Below are positions 1 through 8,775 of a stretch of DNA of 64,000 bases, in pieces. Numbering within the stretch: position 1 is the first letter of the stretch; each line of letters begins with the position of its first letter. This DNA is from Fidelibacterota bacterium (GTDB taxonomy: Bacteria; Fidelibacterota; UBA8477; JABMPR01): assembly GCA_024278595.1 (NCBI GenBank), contig JAJRSW010000011.1:78636-142635 (forward strand), in the 5' to 3' direction. The notes under the pieces were generated by a model. The model was not told where the DNA came from. It made no database searches and was given only the letters and a program-made list of their open reading frames with translations. The translations under genes were made by a program, and so were the position numbers.

Positions 1-1385
1 GTTTCACCCTCTACCATTACGAGATCTGCACCACCATCTCCAACGCCATTGATCCCAAAGAAACCGTGCAGTGAAGTGGGCGTGTCATAAGCCCAGGTGT
101 CGCCACCCTCCATATAAATGGGATTACCAGCCATGGCGTAGTCAACCAGTGCATTCACTTCTGCAGAACCCTCAGTGAGTTGAAAATTTCCATTCCCAAA
201 GATACCCAGGGTCACGAATACAGCTTCATAACCTGCCTGTACCGGAGGGCCGAACATAAATAGGTCGGTTGTCATGGTAGCTGTATAGCCTAAAGCAGTG
301 ATACCATCCAAAAAAGCCTGGCCGCTAATGGAGCCTGAGGGGTTCCAGATCATATATTGGGGGAATCCATCGTAAACCATGGCGGAAGCTGTGACTGTTA
401 CTTCAGTCAAGTTATCTGCATTACCGGTAATGGTATAGGTTCCGACTGCGGCACCTTCACTTGTGGGGGTCAGGGTCACATCCATAACCACGGAAGTTCC
501 AGCGGCAACTGTAACGGGGGCAGTCAAGGTTGTTGAAAAATCAGCACCGGCAACAACGATAGAGGTGACATCAAAGTCAGTATCACCAAGGTTTGAAATA
601 GTAACATCCTGAGAAACGGTACCATCACTCAACTGCATGACACCAAAATCAATATTCTGAGGTGTAACGGTCATGTATGAGCCGGCTATGTCTTGAAAAA
701 TATATGTGGCTGTAATGCCAAAGTTTCCAACCAGGGTTGGATCACCACCAACAGCAGCATCAATCGTTTCCCAACCATTGGCGGTACTTACCCAGTTTCT
801 ATCGATATAATTAGGTTGCAGGTCATTGGCAATACCCATAAAACCGCTATCGTTTTCCCAGACCACCACATAATAGTCACCACCATCAATGACAATGTCA
901 TCGACCACAATATCAAACTGCTGTAAAGAACCGTCTGGAGAAGAAAGATCCATCACAGCTGATTCCCAGATAGCACTGCCATCACCAGGACCGGCCGGCA
1001 GGCTGGGAGGACCAGCAAGACCAGCAGCTGGATCAAGGTAAATACTGACAATAGAGGCGAATGCAGCAGCATCACCTTGGGTATAGATTGTCAGCCCGGT
1101 GAGAAATTGAGGAGCATCGGCAGTAAACCGAACACCAAAGGCGCATCCACCACCACAACCAATCTGGCCTTCGAAACTGCCATCATGGTAGGCCAATATC
1201 TCATCGCGTAACGACAAGGCATCCACGGGTGCTGCACTCCAGTTAATATCCAGGCTGCCATCAAGGGCAGTCTTGAGACAAACATCGCAATCAGCATCTG
1301 GATCGATCTTCTGGTCAGCAAAAACGCCAACCGCCATAAGCATAACAAGTACAAATATCCAGCCAGTTGAGTACAATCGTTTCAT
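1..1385 (-). CDS. Secreted protein with HYDIN/ASH-type Ig-like domain, C-terminus outside window
   Basis: The first 461 codons are present and the frame stays open to the window edge. The start at 1385 has a clear Shine-Dalgarno sequence (AAGGAG, about 1392-1397) and opens a signal peptide (MKRLYSTGWIFVLVMLMAVG, then VFA) predicted to be cleaved near residue 24. Residues about 25-230 are Gly/Asp-rich and look like a beta-sandwich region. Residues about 240-325 (beginning PQNIDFGVMQ) match the choice-of-anchor D/ASH immunoglobulin-like fold found in many secreted proteins of this bacterial group. The section after residue 330 (QYMIWNPSGSISGQAFLDGI) resembles the start of a further domain. It is probably exported to the surface. 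The enzymatic role, if any, cannot be seen, and a C-terminal sorting domain would lie outside the window. Confidence 0.75.
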   Translation of the reverse strand, partial: MKRLYSTGWIFVLVMLMAVGVFADQKIDPDADCDVCLKTALDGSLDINWSAAPVDALSLRDEILAYHDGSFEGQIGCGGGCAFGVRFTADAPQFLTGLTIYTQGDAAAFASIVSIYLDPAAGLAGPPSLPAGPGDGSAIWESAVMDLSSPDGSLQQFDIVVDDIVIDGGDYYVVVWENDSGFMGIANDLQPNYIDRNWVSTANGWETIDAAVGGDPTLVGNFGITATYIFQDIAGSYMTVTPQNIDFGVMQLSDGTVSQDVTISNLGDTDFDVTSIVVAGADFSTTLTAPVTVAAGTSVVMDVTLTPTSEGAAVGTYTITGNADNLTEVTVTASAMVYDGFPQYMIWNPSGSISGQAFLDGITALGYTATMTTDLFMFGPPVQAGYEAVFVTLGIFGNGNFQLTEGSAEVNALVDYAMAGNPIYMEGGDTWAYDTPTSLHGFFGINGVGDGGADLVMVEGE

Positions 1386-1698
1386 GGGGAACTCCTTCAT
1401 ATTCTATTTATAATCAATCGCTTCGGCCATAAAATAAACCAAATCTTTTCTACTTTGCTAGTATATCACCCTTAAAAAAAGGAACAATTTCTCCTGTAAT
1501 AGGTCGCGAATATAGATTTTGGTCACTTTCAATTCAAGCGTATTTCCGAAAAGCTAATCAGGTGACATGAAAATGGGATATTTAAGTGAGCTATGTCATC
1601 AGGGCTTTTTCCCTCAATAGTGGAAAAATTTACACCCGTGGACTTGGGGACCATTTCTGCTAAAACTATGGTGGGCAAGCTTTCTGGCTTACTACTGC
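1386..1698. other. Intergenic region, no gene seen
   Basis: This AT-rich spacer lies between the start of the secreted protein and the 3' end of the lipoprotein gene. It should hold the promoter of the secreted protein. A 65-codon open frame on the minus strand overlaps the lipoprotein stop region and shows no domain or ribosome binding site, so it is not called. Confidence 0.5.
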
Positions 1699-2346
1699 TT
1701 ATGATTTTGTCAGGTGACCGAACCAAATTCGCATGGAGATTCCGGTCAAAGCTGCATACTTAGGGTTAAATCCAAATTCGGATACTTTTGGCCAACCGGA
1801 AAAATTATGGAAATAACCTAGCTCCATGCCCCAGTTGTTCCGAAAATTCATCCCGTAAAGTAGTCCGAACAAATGGATCTTATCGCCCCACAATCCCGAA
1901 GGCAAATAGGCATAGCGCAAACCCAGATAGCCATAATTGAAAACATCTGTTTCGGTTTGCTTGAAAACCTTGCCATCCCGTCTGACTGTTTTCGAGCGCG
2001 CTTTTCGAGATACATTGTAATAAGTCGCTTCAAATGAACTTTGCTCCGCATAGGTGGTCGCCAGATTCAGGGTGTGTAAGCGAACCCCTTCATCTCTCAG
2101 GACAAATGTCAGATCTACACCGCTGCCTTGCAGGGCGAACATGCCGATACGGATACCCCCATCCATCTGCTCCCCCAGACCTTTACGAAACACAAATTGG
2201 GGGGCCAGGTTCTCTGCTGACAGGACTACGCCCTGATAGCTCTCATCTGGCTTCAAGGGTTCTGGCGCAATGACAGGATGGGAAGTACAGGCAACCAGAA
2301 ACAGCAATGGACCCAGCAACAGATGATGTGATCTAATTTTTAGCAT
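1699..2346 (-). CDS. Lipoprotein, unknown function
   Basis: The product is 215 aa from the chosen start at 2346. An upstream in-frame ATG at 2412 would add 22 residues in front of an otherwise textbook lipoprotein signal, so the internal ATG is preferred. The signal reads MLKIRSHHLLLGPLLFLVAC with lipobox LVAC at residues 17-20. The mature part has alternating hydrophobic and aromatic stretches, such as GYLGLRYAYLPSGLWG and a Gly/Phe-rich C-terminus ending in RIWFGHLTKS, which suggest a beta-rich, possibly outer-membrane-associated protein. No family was recognised. It stands alone on its strand, divergent from amn. Confidence 0.7.
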   Translation of the reverse strand: MLKIRSHHLLLGPLLFLVACTSHPVIAPEPLKPDESYQGVVLSAENLAPQFVFRKGLGEQMDGGIRIGMFALQGSGVDLTFVLRDEGVRLHTLNLATTYAEQSSFEATYYNVSRKARSKTVRRDGKVFKQTETDVFNYGYLGLRYAYLPSGLWGDKIHLFGLLYGMNFRNNWGMELGYFHNFSGWPKVSEFGFNPKYAALTGISMRIWFGHLTKS

Positions 2347-2535
2347 GTCCTTGAATTTCCATGCAACTGGTATTGATGACAAGGTTTTTGTTCCAGTTGT
2401 TGAGGTCAACATGTCAGGTCTTCACCGTCCATTCAAACTGAACAAGTAAGTTTTTAACAGCTCAGCCCGAATAGTACGCAGTTCTGCCAGAGCAATTTCC
2501 AATTTCCATTTTCCATTTTCCATTTAGATTGTAAC

Positions 2536-3309
2536 ATGGAAACAAAACAAGAGATCGTAAAAAACTGGATCTTCCGCTACACGGGTGTAAAACCCCAGGA
2601 CTTTGGAGATCGCATCCTACTGACCAACTTTAAGAATTATGTGGAAAAATTTGCTACTCGCTTTGACGTACCCGTCTTTGGTGAAGATCGTTCAATGACA
2701 GTTGCCACCAATAAAGATGGCCTGAGTATCATTAATTTCGGAATGGGCAGCGCCAATGCCGCTACAGTCATGGATCTGCTTTCAGCAATCAATCCCTACG
2801 GCGTACTTTTTCTCGGGAAATGCGGCGGGTTGAAACAGTCCACTGATCTAGGCCATTTTATTCTCCCCATTGCTGCCATCCGCGGTGAAGGAACCAGTAA
2901 TGATTATCTCCGGCCGGAAGTCCCGGCCATGCCCAGTTTCAAAATCCACAAGTATATCTCCCAGATCCTGGTAGATCATAATCTGGACTATCGTACCGGC
3001 GTGGTTTATACGACTAACCGTCGGGTCTGGGAACATGATAAAGCCTTTAAAGAATATTTAAGAGAGATCCGAGCCATCGGTATAGATATGGAAACTGCCA
3101 CTATCTTCATTACCGGTCTGGCGAATAACATCCCCCGGGGTGCCCTGCTGCTGGTCAGTGATCTACCCATGGTCCCCGATGGTGTTAAGACCGAAGCGCT
3201 CGACCAGAGCGTTACCAAAGAATTTGTAGACCTCCATCTGGACATCGGTATCGAAGCCATGACCCATATCTCCGAACAAGGAGAACAGATCAAGCATTTC
3301 TCGTTTTAA
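2536..3309 (+). CDS. amn: AMP nucleosidase (short bacterial form)
   Basis: The product is 257 aa and belongs to the PNP/UDP phosphorylase superfamily. It matches the short AMP nucleosidase found in Bacteroidota-like bacteria, which hydrolyses AMP to adenine and ribose 5-phosphate. Visible features are the nucleoside-phosphorylase core (IINFGMGSANAATVMDLL), the GKCGG loop (residues about 94-98) and the GIDMETATIF segment that contacts the ribose and base. The long E. coli-type Amn has an extra N-terminal regulatory domain that is absent here. The leader carries a run of TTTCCAT-like units at about 2495-2525 and no convincing Shine-Dalgarno sequence. The neighbours are unrelated, so it is probably monocistronic. 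Confidence 0.88.
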   Translation: METKQEIVKNWIFRYTGVKPQDFGDRILLTNFKNYVEKFATRFDVPVFGEDRSMTVATNKDGLSIINFGMGSANAATVMDLLSAINPYGVLFLGKCGGLKQSTDLGHFILPIAAIRGEGTSNDYLRPEVPAMPSFKIHKYISQILVDHNLDYRTGVVYTTNRRVWEHDKAFKEYLREIRAIGIDMETATIFITGLANNIPRGALLLVSDLPMVPDGVKTEALDQSVTKEFVDLHLDIGIEAMTHISEQGEQIKHFSF

Positions 3310-3324
3310 TACATCTCACCTAGT

Positions 3325-3534
3325 GTTCAGTCAACCTTGTAGTGTGTGAAAAGTCGCAGGAGTTTTTGATTGATAACAAGGCGAATATTTTGAGTATAGC
3401 CGCTGGTGCTGAGTTCATCGAAGTATAGCTATGGTTGAAATATTTAACGCAGGTAACAGCAAAAAGAACCTGACCTACCTGCGCTCTGCTACGGTTGGCG
3501 AGGCTTGGTTGCGTCAATACAGGGTTGACTGGAC
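3325..3534. repeat. 210-bp MITE-like element with 17-bp terminal inverted repeats
   Basis: The left end is GTTCAGTCAACCTTGTA (3325-3341). The right end (3518-3534) is its reverse complement with two mismatches. The interior holds a second dyad (AATATTTTGAGTATAGC facing GCTATGGTTGAAATATT), so the transcript could fold into a long hairpin. No transposase is encoded. The 65-codon minus-strand frame inside it looks fortuitous. It sits between the convergent ends of amn and the PBP gene. It is a single copy in this window. Confidence 0.6.
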
Positions 3535-3585
3535 AGCCTCTCGAATCCCAGCCTGGGGCAGATTCAAATTTTTACTCAGGAAAAT

Positions 3586-5766
3586 TTAAAAATCGATGAC
3601 AGTTGGTTGCTTACGGTTCCCGTGCACATCACAGTATTGGGTTGGCACTGTTCCCGGTAAAAAGACCTCACGCTCCGGAGTACAGTACTGAGTCGCCAGC
3701 TTGTGGGTCTCTGAACAGACATTGACAAAGACCACCGACTCTTCCGGGATCTCAAATTCCTGTCGGTCCCAATCCAGACTATCATAGACGGCTTTCATAT
3801 ACTGAGCCCAGATAGGTACCCCCAGAGCAGATCCTGCCATGGCGGGTCCCAGACTGATGGAGGGTGAATCCATCCCGACCCAGACCGCAGTGGACAATCG
3901 GGTAGTAAAACCCACGTACCAGGCATCGGTAAATCCAGTAGTAGTCCCGGTTTTACCCCCAGCTGGCTCATAAAAACCAAAGCGGGTTCGAGCACCAATG
4001 CCAGTCCCACGATTTGCAACCGTTTCCAGTAATGACAGCATGACGTAGGAAGTTCCCCGACCCAGGACTTCCTTCCGCTCTGGTGTATACGTGCGGAGCA
4101 CACCACCAAATCGATCCTGAACGGACAGGATCCCCAGCGGTTCGATCCAAATACCCAAACGAGGGTACACACCATAGGCGGCGGCCATTTCGATGGGATA
4201 GACCCCTGATGCACCTAAGGCCAGTGCATCACCCGGGTATAAGCGGGTGGTGATGCCCATGGCCCGGGCTTTCTCAACCACCGCTGCCGGGGCGACCAAT
4301 TCTTGAATAGTGCGCACAGCGATCAGGTTGAGCGAACGCCGGATTCCTTCCCGAATAGTGGTCTCCCCGCCCATGCTCAGATCGTAATTCTTGGGACGCC
4401 AATCTGTAGAATCGTTCATTCCAGTTTTGATCACAACCGGCTGATTTAGCAGGGTGGTAGTCACGGGATAGCCGTTATCGATGGCGGCCGTGTATAAAAA
4501 TGCCTTGAACGATGATCCGGGTTGCCGGATCATCTGGGTGGAACGGTTCCATTTTGATTTACTGAAATCTTTGCCCCCCACCATGGCTTTGATTTGGCCA
4601 GTTTCCACATCCAGAGAGATCAACTGAGCCTGCACCGTGAGCAATTGCTCTATCCGGGGCGTTATCTCCACTGAGTCACTGAGCATTAAACGAACCGTAT
4701 CCACAGTGAGCTCAATATTGTGTCTTGCTAAGATTTCAGCCAGGGCATTGGATTTTTTGTCCAGCATCCGGGCATTAAAAATAGCCTGGATCCTATCCAA
4801 CTCTCGGGCAACAACCTCATTGGCAATCGACTGCATCCGCGTATCCAAACTGGTATAGATGGTCAGCCCATCTCGATAAAGATCCACCCCCAGCTCGTCA
4901 TCTTCCTTTTCCAACTGGCGGCGGACAAATTCCCCGAAATGGGGCGCCACATTGCCCATTTCAACAGAATCAGGGGCATACGTTTCAATGGGGAGGGACT
5001 TGAAATAATTTCGCTCAACTGCATTAATTGCTTTTTCCCGGAACATGGAATTGATCACCACATTACGTACGTGGCGAGAACGGTCAGGGTGTGTGATGGG
5101 TGAATAATAGGCCGGTGCTCTTAGCATTCCCACCAGGATGGCCCCCTCATCCAGAGTCAGGTTTTCTACTTTTTTATTGAAATACTTGGTGGCCGCAGCC
5201 TGGATCCCATAGGCTCCATGTCCAAAATACACCGTATTCAGGTACATGGTCAGGATCTCTTCCTTGGTGAAAGTATGTTCGATCTGAACCGCAGTGATCA
5301 ATTCGCGAATTTTCCGGGTATAGGTCTGCTTGAATCCAATTCTGGCGTACAGACTACGCGCCAGCTGTTGGGTCAGTGAAGATGCACCACCGTGAATCTC
5401 ACCGGTCAAAAGATTCAGACTGATGCTGTACACCGTCCTGAAAAGGTTCATTCCCCAGTGACTATAGAACTGCTGATCTTCGGTAACGATCAGGGCTTTT
5501 TTTACATGGGGTGGGATTTCATTGGATTTTACCAGGGTCCGCTGGGTGGTAAAAAGTTCCTGGATAACCTGATCATCAGCAGAGACGATCCGGGTGATCA
5601 AATCCGGGTCATATCGTTCCAGTTCATCCAGCGACGGTAGATCCTGGGTCAATAGAAATAGCCAGGTAATCAGGCCAACTGTGAATACAGCGCTAACACC
5701 TAATGCAACATAGATACGCTGCTTGAATTTTTGTCGACCGCCTTTGGCTTTGAAGTGTCTGTTCAT
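3586..5766 (-). CDS. mrcA: Penicillin-binding protein 1A (glycosyltransferase/transpeptidase)
   Basis: The product is 726 aa, a bifunctional class A PBP that polymerises and cross-links peptidoglycan in the periplasm. It has a short cytoplasmic tail and one membrane helix (residues about 17-40). The GT51 glycosyltransferase domain follows, with the catalytic glutamate in VTEDQQFYSHWG (E96) and the conserved MYLNTVYFGHGAYG segment (about 174-187). The transpeptidase domain has all three motifs: SSFK with nucleophile S418, SLN (478-480) and KTG (605-607). Length and domain order are normal for the family. The C-terminus is a short tail with three cysteines. It is transcribed alone, away from the fumarase operon. 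Confidence 0.93.
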   Translation of the reverse strand: MNRHFKAKGGRQKFKQRIYVALGVSAVFTVGLITWLFLLTQDLPSLDELERYDPDLITRIVSADDQVIQELFTTQRTLVKSNEIPPHVKKALIVTEDQQFYSHWGMNLFRTVYSISLNLLTGEIHGGASSLTQQLARSLYARIGFKQTYTRKIRELITAVQIEHTFTKEEILTMYLNTVYFGHGAYGIQAAATKYFNKKVENLTLDEGAILVGMLRAPAYYSPITHPDRSRHVRNVVINSMFREKAINAVERNYFKSLPIETYAPDSVEMGNVAPHFGEFVRRQLEKEDDELGVDLYRDGLTIYTSLDTRMQSIANEVVARELDRIQAIFNARMLDKKSNALAEILARHNIELTVDTVRLMLSDSVEITPRIEQLLTVQAQLISLDVETGQIKAMVGGKDFSKSKWNRSTQMIRQPGSSFKAFLYTAAIDNGYPVTTTLLNQPVVIKTGMNDSTDWRPKNYDLSMGGETTIREGIRRSLNLIAVRTIQELVAPAAVVEKARAMGITTRLYPGDALALGASGVYPIEMAAAYGVYPRLGIWIEPLGILSVQDRFGGVLRTYTPERKEVLGRGTSYVMLSLLETVANRGTGIGARTRFGFYEPAGGKTGTTTGFTDAWYVGFTTRLSTAVWVGMDSPSISLGPAMAGSALGVPIWAQYMKAVYDSLDWDRQEFEIPEESVVFVNVCSETHKLATQYCTPEREVFLPGTVPTQYCDVHGNRKQPTVIDF

Positions 5767-5833
5767 GTCTTACAATTATAAACTTTTAAGTCTGTCATGT
5801 TCATACGTATTTAACAATATGAAGATTTAATCA

Positions 5834-6006
5834 TGACGCCCCCGCAAAAAGTATTTGGAGAAACACGGAATATACCCTATGTGTAATAAATACAATTATT
5901 TATGGTAAATACATCTAAACCTATAAATAACAACACTCTGCGTCATTTCGACAGACTCAATGCAACGCTCTGCGCGCTGCGAGAGGGACTTTCTGCGAGG
6001 GTGTCA
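5834..6006. repeat. Repeat family 1, copy A (173 bp, 19-bp TIR)
   Basis: The left terminus is TGACGCCCCCGCAAAAAGT (5834-5852). The right terminus (5988-6006) is its reverse complement with three mismatches. The interior is AT-rich (AATACAATTATTTATGG and similar) and ends in a CGTCATTTCGACAGACTCAA block. The same ends and interior recur at 19134-19335 (inverted), about 35750-35975 and 40396-40529. There is no coding potential. It fills most of the gap between the PBP start and the fumarase stop; the rest of that gap (5767-5833 and 6007-6126) shows nothing else. Confidence 0.75.
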
Positions 6007-6126
6007 ATCATACTTAATCCGTAGAGACCGATCTTAGCTCTGTTTTCTACCAGAATTGTCTCGAAAGACAAAAAGAGTCGAGTAATATCCTCGACTCTTT
6101 TCAGAAGTTCTTTTTCCAAATTACAC

Positions 6127-6708
6127 TCAACCAAAGATCAGCTTTTTAGCCACCGCATCCGATTTCGCTTTGATGGTTGTGTGTAATGATCCACCGTGAC
6201 TATCCATGGTAACTACAGCCGGAAAATCCTTTACTTCGATGTGCCAGAATGCCTCTGGAATACCCAGTTCTTCCAGCATATAAACATCTTTCACCCTCAC
6301 CACCGTTTTGGCCAATGAGGCCGCTAACCCACCAATGGCATGTAGATACACACCACCTGATTTTTCCAGACCGGCTAAAGTTTGCGCACCCATACCACCT
6401 TTACCGATCACCGCTCTGACCTTATAATGCTCCATGACAGATGCTTCATAAGGTTCTTCTCGGATACTAGTCGTGGGACCAGCGGCCACAAAAGACCAGG
6501 AACCATCATCCCGCTGTTTTACAACCGGTCCACAATGGTAGATCATGCTGTTCTCCATGATCGGGTTCAACCAATCCGGCCAATTCTCATGGATATACTT
6601 ATGGGCAGCATCCCGTGCCGTTACCATTAATCCTGAAATAACGACCTCGTCGCCAATCTTTAATTCGCGGATGGTTGCTTCGGAAATTGGTAATTGCAAC
6701 TTAATCAT
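6127..6708 (-). CDS. Fumarate hydratase class I, beta subunit
   Basis: The product is 193 aa and corresponds to the C-terminal domain of class I [4Fe-4S] fumarases, or the beta subunit of the two-subunit form. It interconverts fumarate and malate together with the alpha subunit encoded just upstream. Family signatures are the GDEVVISGLMVTARDAAHK N-terminal segment, YHCGPVV, the AAGPTTSIR loop and the GGLAA/VVTMDSHGGSL region. Its start overlaps the alpha stop by 8 nt, which points to translational coupling. L-tartrate dehydratase beta is a close relative, but the KorAB context favours fumarase. Confidence 0.9.
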   Translation of the reverse strand: MIKLQLPISEATIRELKIGDEVVISGLMVTARDAAHKYIHENWPDWLNPIMENSMIYHCGPVVKQRDDGSWSFVAAGPTTSIREEPYEASVMEHYKVRAVIGKGGMGAQTLAGLEKSGGVYLHAIGGLAASLAKTVVRVKDVYMLEELGIPEAFWHIEVKDFPAVVTMDSHGGSLHTTIKAKSDAVAKKLIFG

Positions 6709-7588
6709 AGCTCACCTCCCCACCGGCTTTCAAGGTCATGCTGTGACGACGATAGGCCCAGCACATATATGAGATCGATACAAAGAAAGATGCCGGCAGA
6801 CGATGCAAAGCTCCCATCTTTACCGCCAGAACCGTTGTGTTTCCGCCAAAGCCCATTGGACCAACCCCTAATTCATTCAGATCACCCTTGAGCCTGGCTT
6901 CTAATTCGGCCAATTCAGGATTGCCGTTCGTATCTGTGATCTTTCTGAAAAGCTGGGTCTTGGCAGCCAGGTGTGATGAGGTCCGGTCACCACCAATTCC
7001 GATTCCCAAAATTCCGGGAGCGCAGCCTAAACCCTGGGCAGCATTGACTGCATCTACGATCACCTTGTAGACACCATCCAGATCACGACCGGCACCCAAA
7101 CCCACATCAGGCAACTTATATTGGGTGGAAACATTCTCACAACCCCCACCCTTGAGCATCAACTTGAATTCGATATGATCCTCATCCCATTCTTCGAAGT
7201 GAATAAAGGGTTGACCCTCTCCAATGTTGTTTCCAGAATTTTTTCCAGTCAGTGAGTCCACTGCATTGGGTCGCAGGTAACTCTTATCAACGGCCTCAAC
7301 AGTTGCCTCTTTGATCAGCGCCGTAAGCTTTCGCATGGACACTCCTTCGGGAATATAGACCAGATAGATATTGGTACCCGTATCCTGACAGATTGGAGTG
7401 GACTCATCTCGAGCCAGGTCAATATTTTTTAACAGCATCCCGAACACATTTCGTGCAGCAGAGCCCTCAGGCTCGTTTTGCCGGGCGGCCTTGATCGCAT
7501 CCACCACATCGACTGGTAGATCCGTGGCAGCTAAGCGGATCAACTCCAGAAGTTGATCTTTCAGAACTTTTTCGTCATATCTAAACAT
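6701..7588 (-). CDS. Fumarate hydratase class I, alpha subunit
   Basis: The product is 295 aa and carries the iron-sulfur site of the oxygen-sensitive class I fumarase. The three cluster cysteines are visible: C68 in ICQDTG, C150 in GGGCENVS and C189 in GLGCAPGILGIGIGGDR. The enzyme runs the fumarate/malate step of the oxidative or reductive TCA branch in the cytoplasm. The gene lies between korB and the beta subunit on the same strand, so 2-oxoglutarate oxidoreductase and fumarase are probably co-transcribed. The 126-nt gap to korB holds a small imperfect dyad. Confidence 0.92.
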   Translation of the reverse strand: MFRYDEKVLKDQLLELIRLAATDLPVDVVDAIKAARQNEPEGSAARNVFGMLLKNIDLARDESTPICQDTGTNIYLVYIPEGVSMRKLTALIKEATVEAVDKSYLRPNAVDSLTGKNSGNNIGEGQPFIHFEEWDEDHIEFKLMLKGGGCENVSTQYKLPDVGLGAGRDLDGVYKVIVDAVNAAQGLGCAPGILGIGIGGDRTSSHLAAKTQLFRKITDTNGNPELAELEARLKGDLNELGVGPMGFGGNTTVLAVKMGALHRLPASFFVSISYMCWAYRRHSMTLKAGGEVSYD

Positions 7589-7627
7589 ATTTCACCCCTA
7601 AAATACTCACAACTAAATAGGTGTTTA

Positions 7628-7710
7628 GTGTCTCACCGCCTGCCAAGTCGAAGCTGGATCCCGCCGATGGAGCGGGACAAGCATAGATTGGAGCCTGTCG
7701 AAGGGCGGTG
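7628..7710. repeat. Imperfect dyad between korB and the fumarase alpha gene
   Basis: CACCGCC (from about 7636) and GGCGGTG (about 7704-7710) bracket a region with a TCCCGC/GCGGGA stem and the string CCTGTCGAAGGGCGG. That string resembles the 24-bp units at 35827-35922. It may be a small palindromic intergenic repeat or an internal operon structure. It has no coding content. Confidence 0.35.
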
Positions 7711-7714
7711 CCTG

Positions 7715-8743
7715 CTACTTAACTTCCCACACATCACCGGAATAGAACAGACTCTCAAGCGTACCTTCACCCTTGGCCTCGATAACATCCTCGATCTGAG
7801 CGGTTAACATCTCATCGTAGGTCGGTGCTTCAATAGCTCGAAGGATACCAAAGGGGGTCGGGTTCAGTGGATCAAAGGTCATTTCCAATAACAGGTTAGT
7901 GATGATGGAATTGGTCTCATCATGCACCAGCAGATCTTTTTCTGACCAGTCACCCCCCAGGGTGACCACTTTGGGATGGTGATCTTTCATGATGATCCCC
8001 TTGTCATGCTCTTTACCAAAGATCATGGGTTCGCCATGGGTCACAAAAAGGGCATTGTCAGGCCGGGTAGCCTTGCTCTCACCATCAGCGAATTCACCGT
8101 CATTAAAGATGATACAGTTCTGATAAACCTCAATAAAGGCCGCCCCTTTATGGCGCTGAGCCCGCTTGATACTTTCCTGAAGACCCTTGGCGTCAACATC
8201 CAGAGCCCGGGAGATAAAGGTCGCATTGGCACCCAGGGCGATGGCGCTGGGATTAAAAGGACGGTCGATGGAGCCGTAGGGAGAAGACTTGGTTTTCATC
8301 CCCAGTTGAGAGGTAGGCGAATATTGACCTTTTGTCAGACCATAAATCCGGTTGTTGAACAACATGATGTTCAGGTCAATATTTCGTCTCAATACGTGGA
8401 TCATGTGGTTTCCACCAATGGAAAAGCCATCACCATCACCGGTAATGACCCACACAGCCAGGTCAGGGTTGGCCAATTTTACACCCGATGCGATTGCCGG
8501 TGCCCGGCCATGGATCGAATGGAAACCGTATGTATCCATATAATAGGGGAAACGACTGGAACACCCGATCCCGGAGATAAAGGCGTAATTTTCTTTTTTT
8601 ACACCCATGACCGGCAGGGTCTTCTGCATGTTGGCCAGCACCGAATAATCCCCACAACCCGGACACCAACGAACTTCATTACCCGGCACAAAATCTTTCC
8701 GGGTTAGATTCAACTCTTCTATACCTTGAATAGTCTCACTCAT
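7715..8743 (-). CDS. korB: 2-oxoglutarate:ferredoxin oxidoreductase, beta subunit
   Basis: The product is 342 aa, the thiamine-diphosphate and [4Fe-4S] subunit of a 2-oxoacid:ferredoxin oxidoreductase. Cluster cysteines are C27 and C30 (RWCPGCGDYS), C61 (GIGCSSR) and C210 (VYQNC). The ThDP-binding motif begins GDGDG (about 102-106) and closes with NN at 130-131. The YGLTKGQYSPTS segment is typical of KorB/PorB-type proteins. It follows korA after 32 nt. With KorA it oxidises 2-oxoglutarate to succinyl-CoA, or runs in reverse, using ferredoxin. Substrate specificity for 2-oxoglutarate is inferred from the subunit layout and TCA neighbours. Confidence 0.88.
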   Translation of the reverse strand: MSETIQGIEELNLTRKDFVPGNEVRWCPGCGDYSVLANMQKTLPVMGVKKENYAFISGIGCSSRFPYYMDTYGFHSIHGRAPAIASGVKLANPDLAVWVITGDGDGFSIGGNHMIHVLRRNIDLNIMLFNNRIYGLTKGQYSPTSQLGMKTKSSPYGSIDRPFNPSAIALGANATFISRALDVDAKGLQESIKRAQRHKGAAFIEVYQNCIIFNDGEFADGESKATRPDNALFVTHGEPMIFGKEHDKGIIMKDHHPKVVTLGGDWSEKDLLVHDETNSIITNLLLEMTFDPLNPTPFGILRAIEAPTYDEMLTAQIEDVIEAKGEGTLESLFYSGDVWEVK

Positions 8744-8775
8744 CTTACTATACCTTATCTATAATTGCTCGGGCA

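Noticed and set aside
1529-1726. 65-codon minus-strand frame
   Set aside because: It overlaps the 3' end of the lipoprotein gene, has no ribosome site and no recognisable domain.
3320-3517. 65-codon minus-strand frame inside the 210-bp element
   Set aside because: It coincides with a structured repeat and shows repeat-like rather than protein-like constraint.
5943-6134. 63-codon minus-strand frame
   Set aside because: It runs across the end of repeat family 1 copy A and has no domain.
7976-8707. 243-codon plus-strand frame opposite korB
   Set aside because: It is the antisense shadow of a strongly conserved gene and has no domain of its own.
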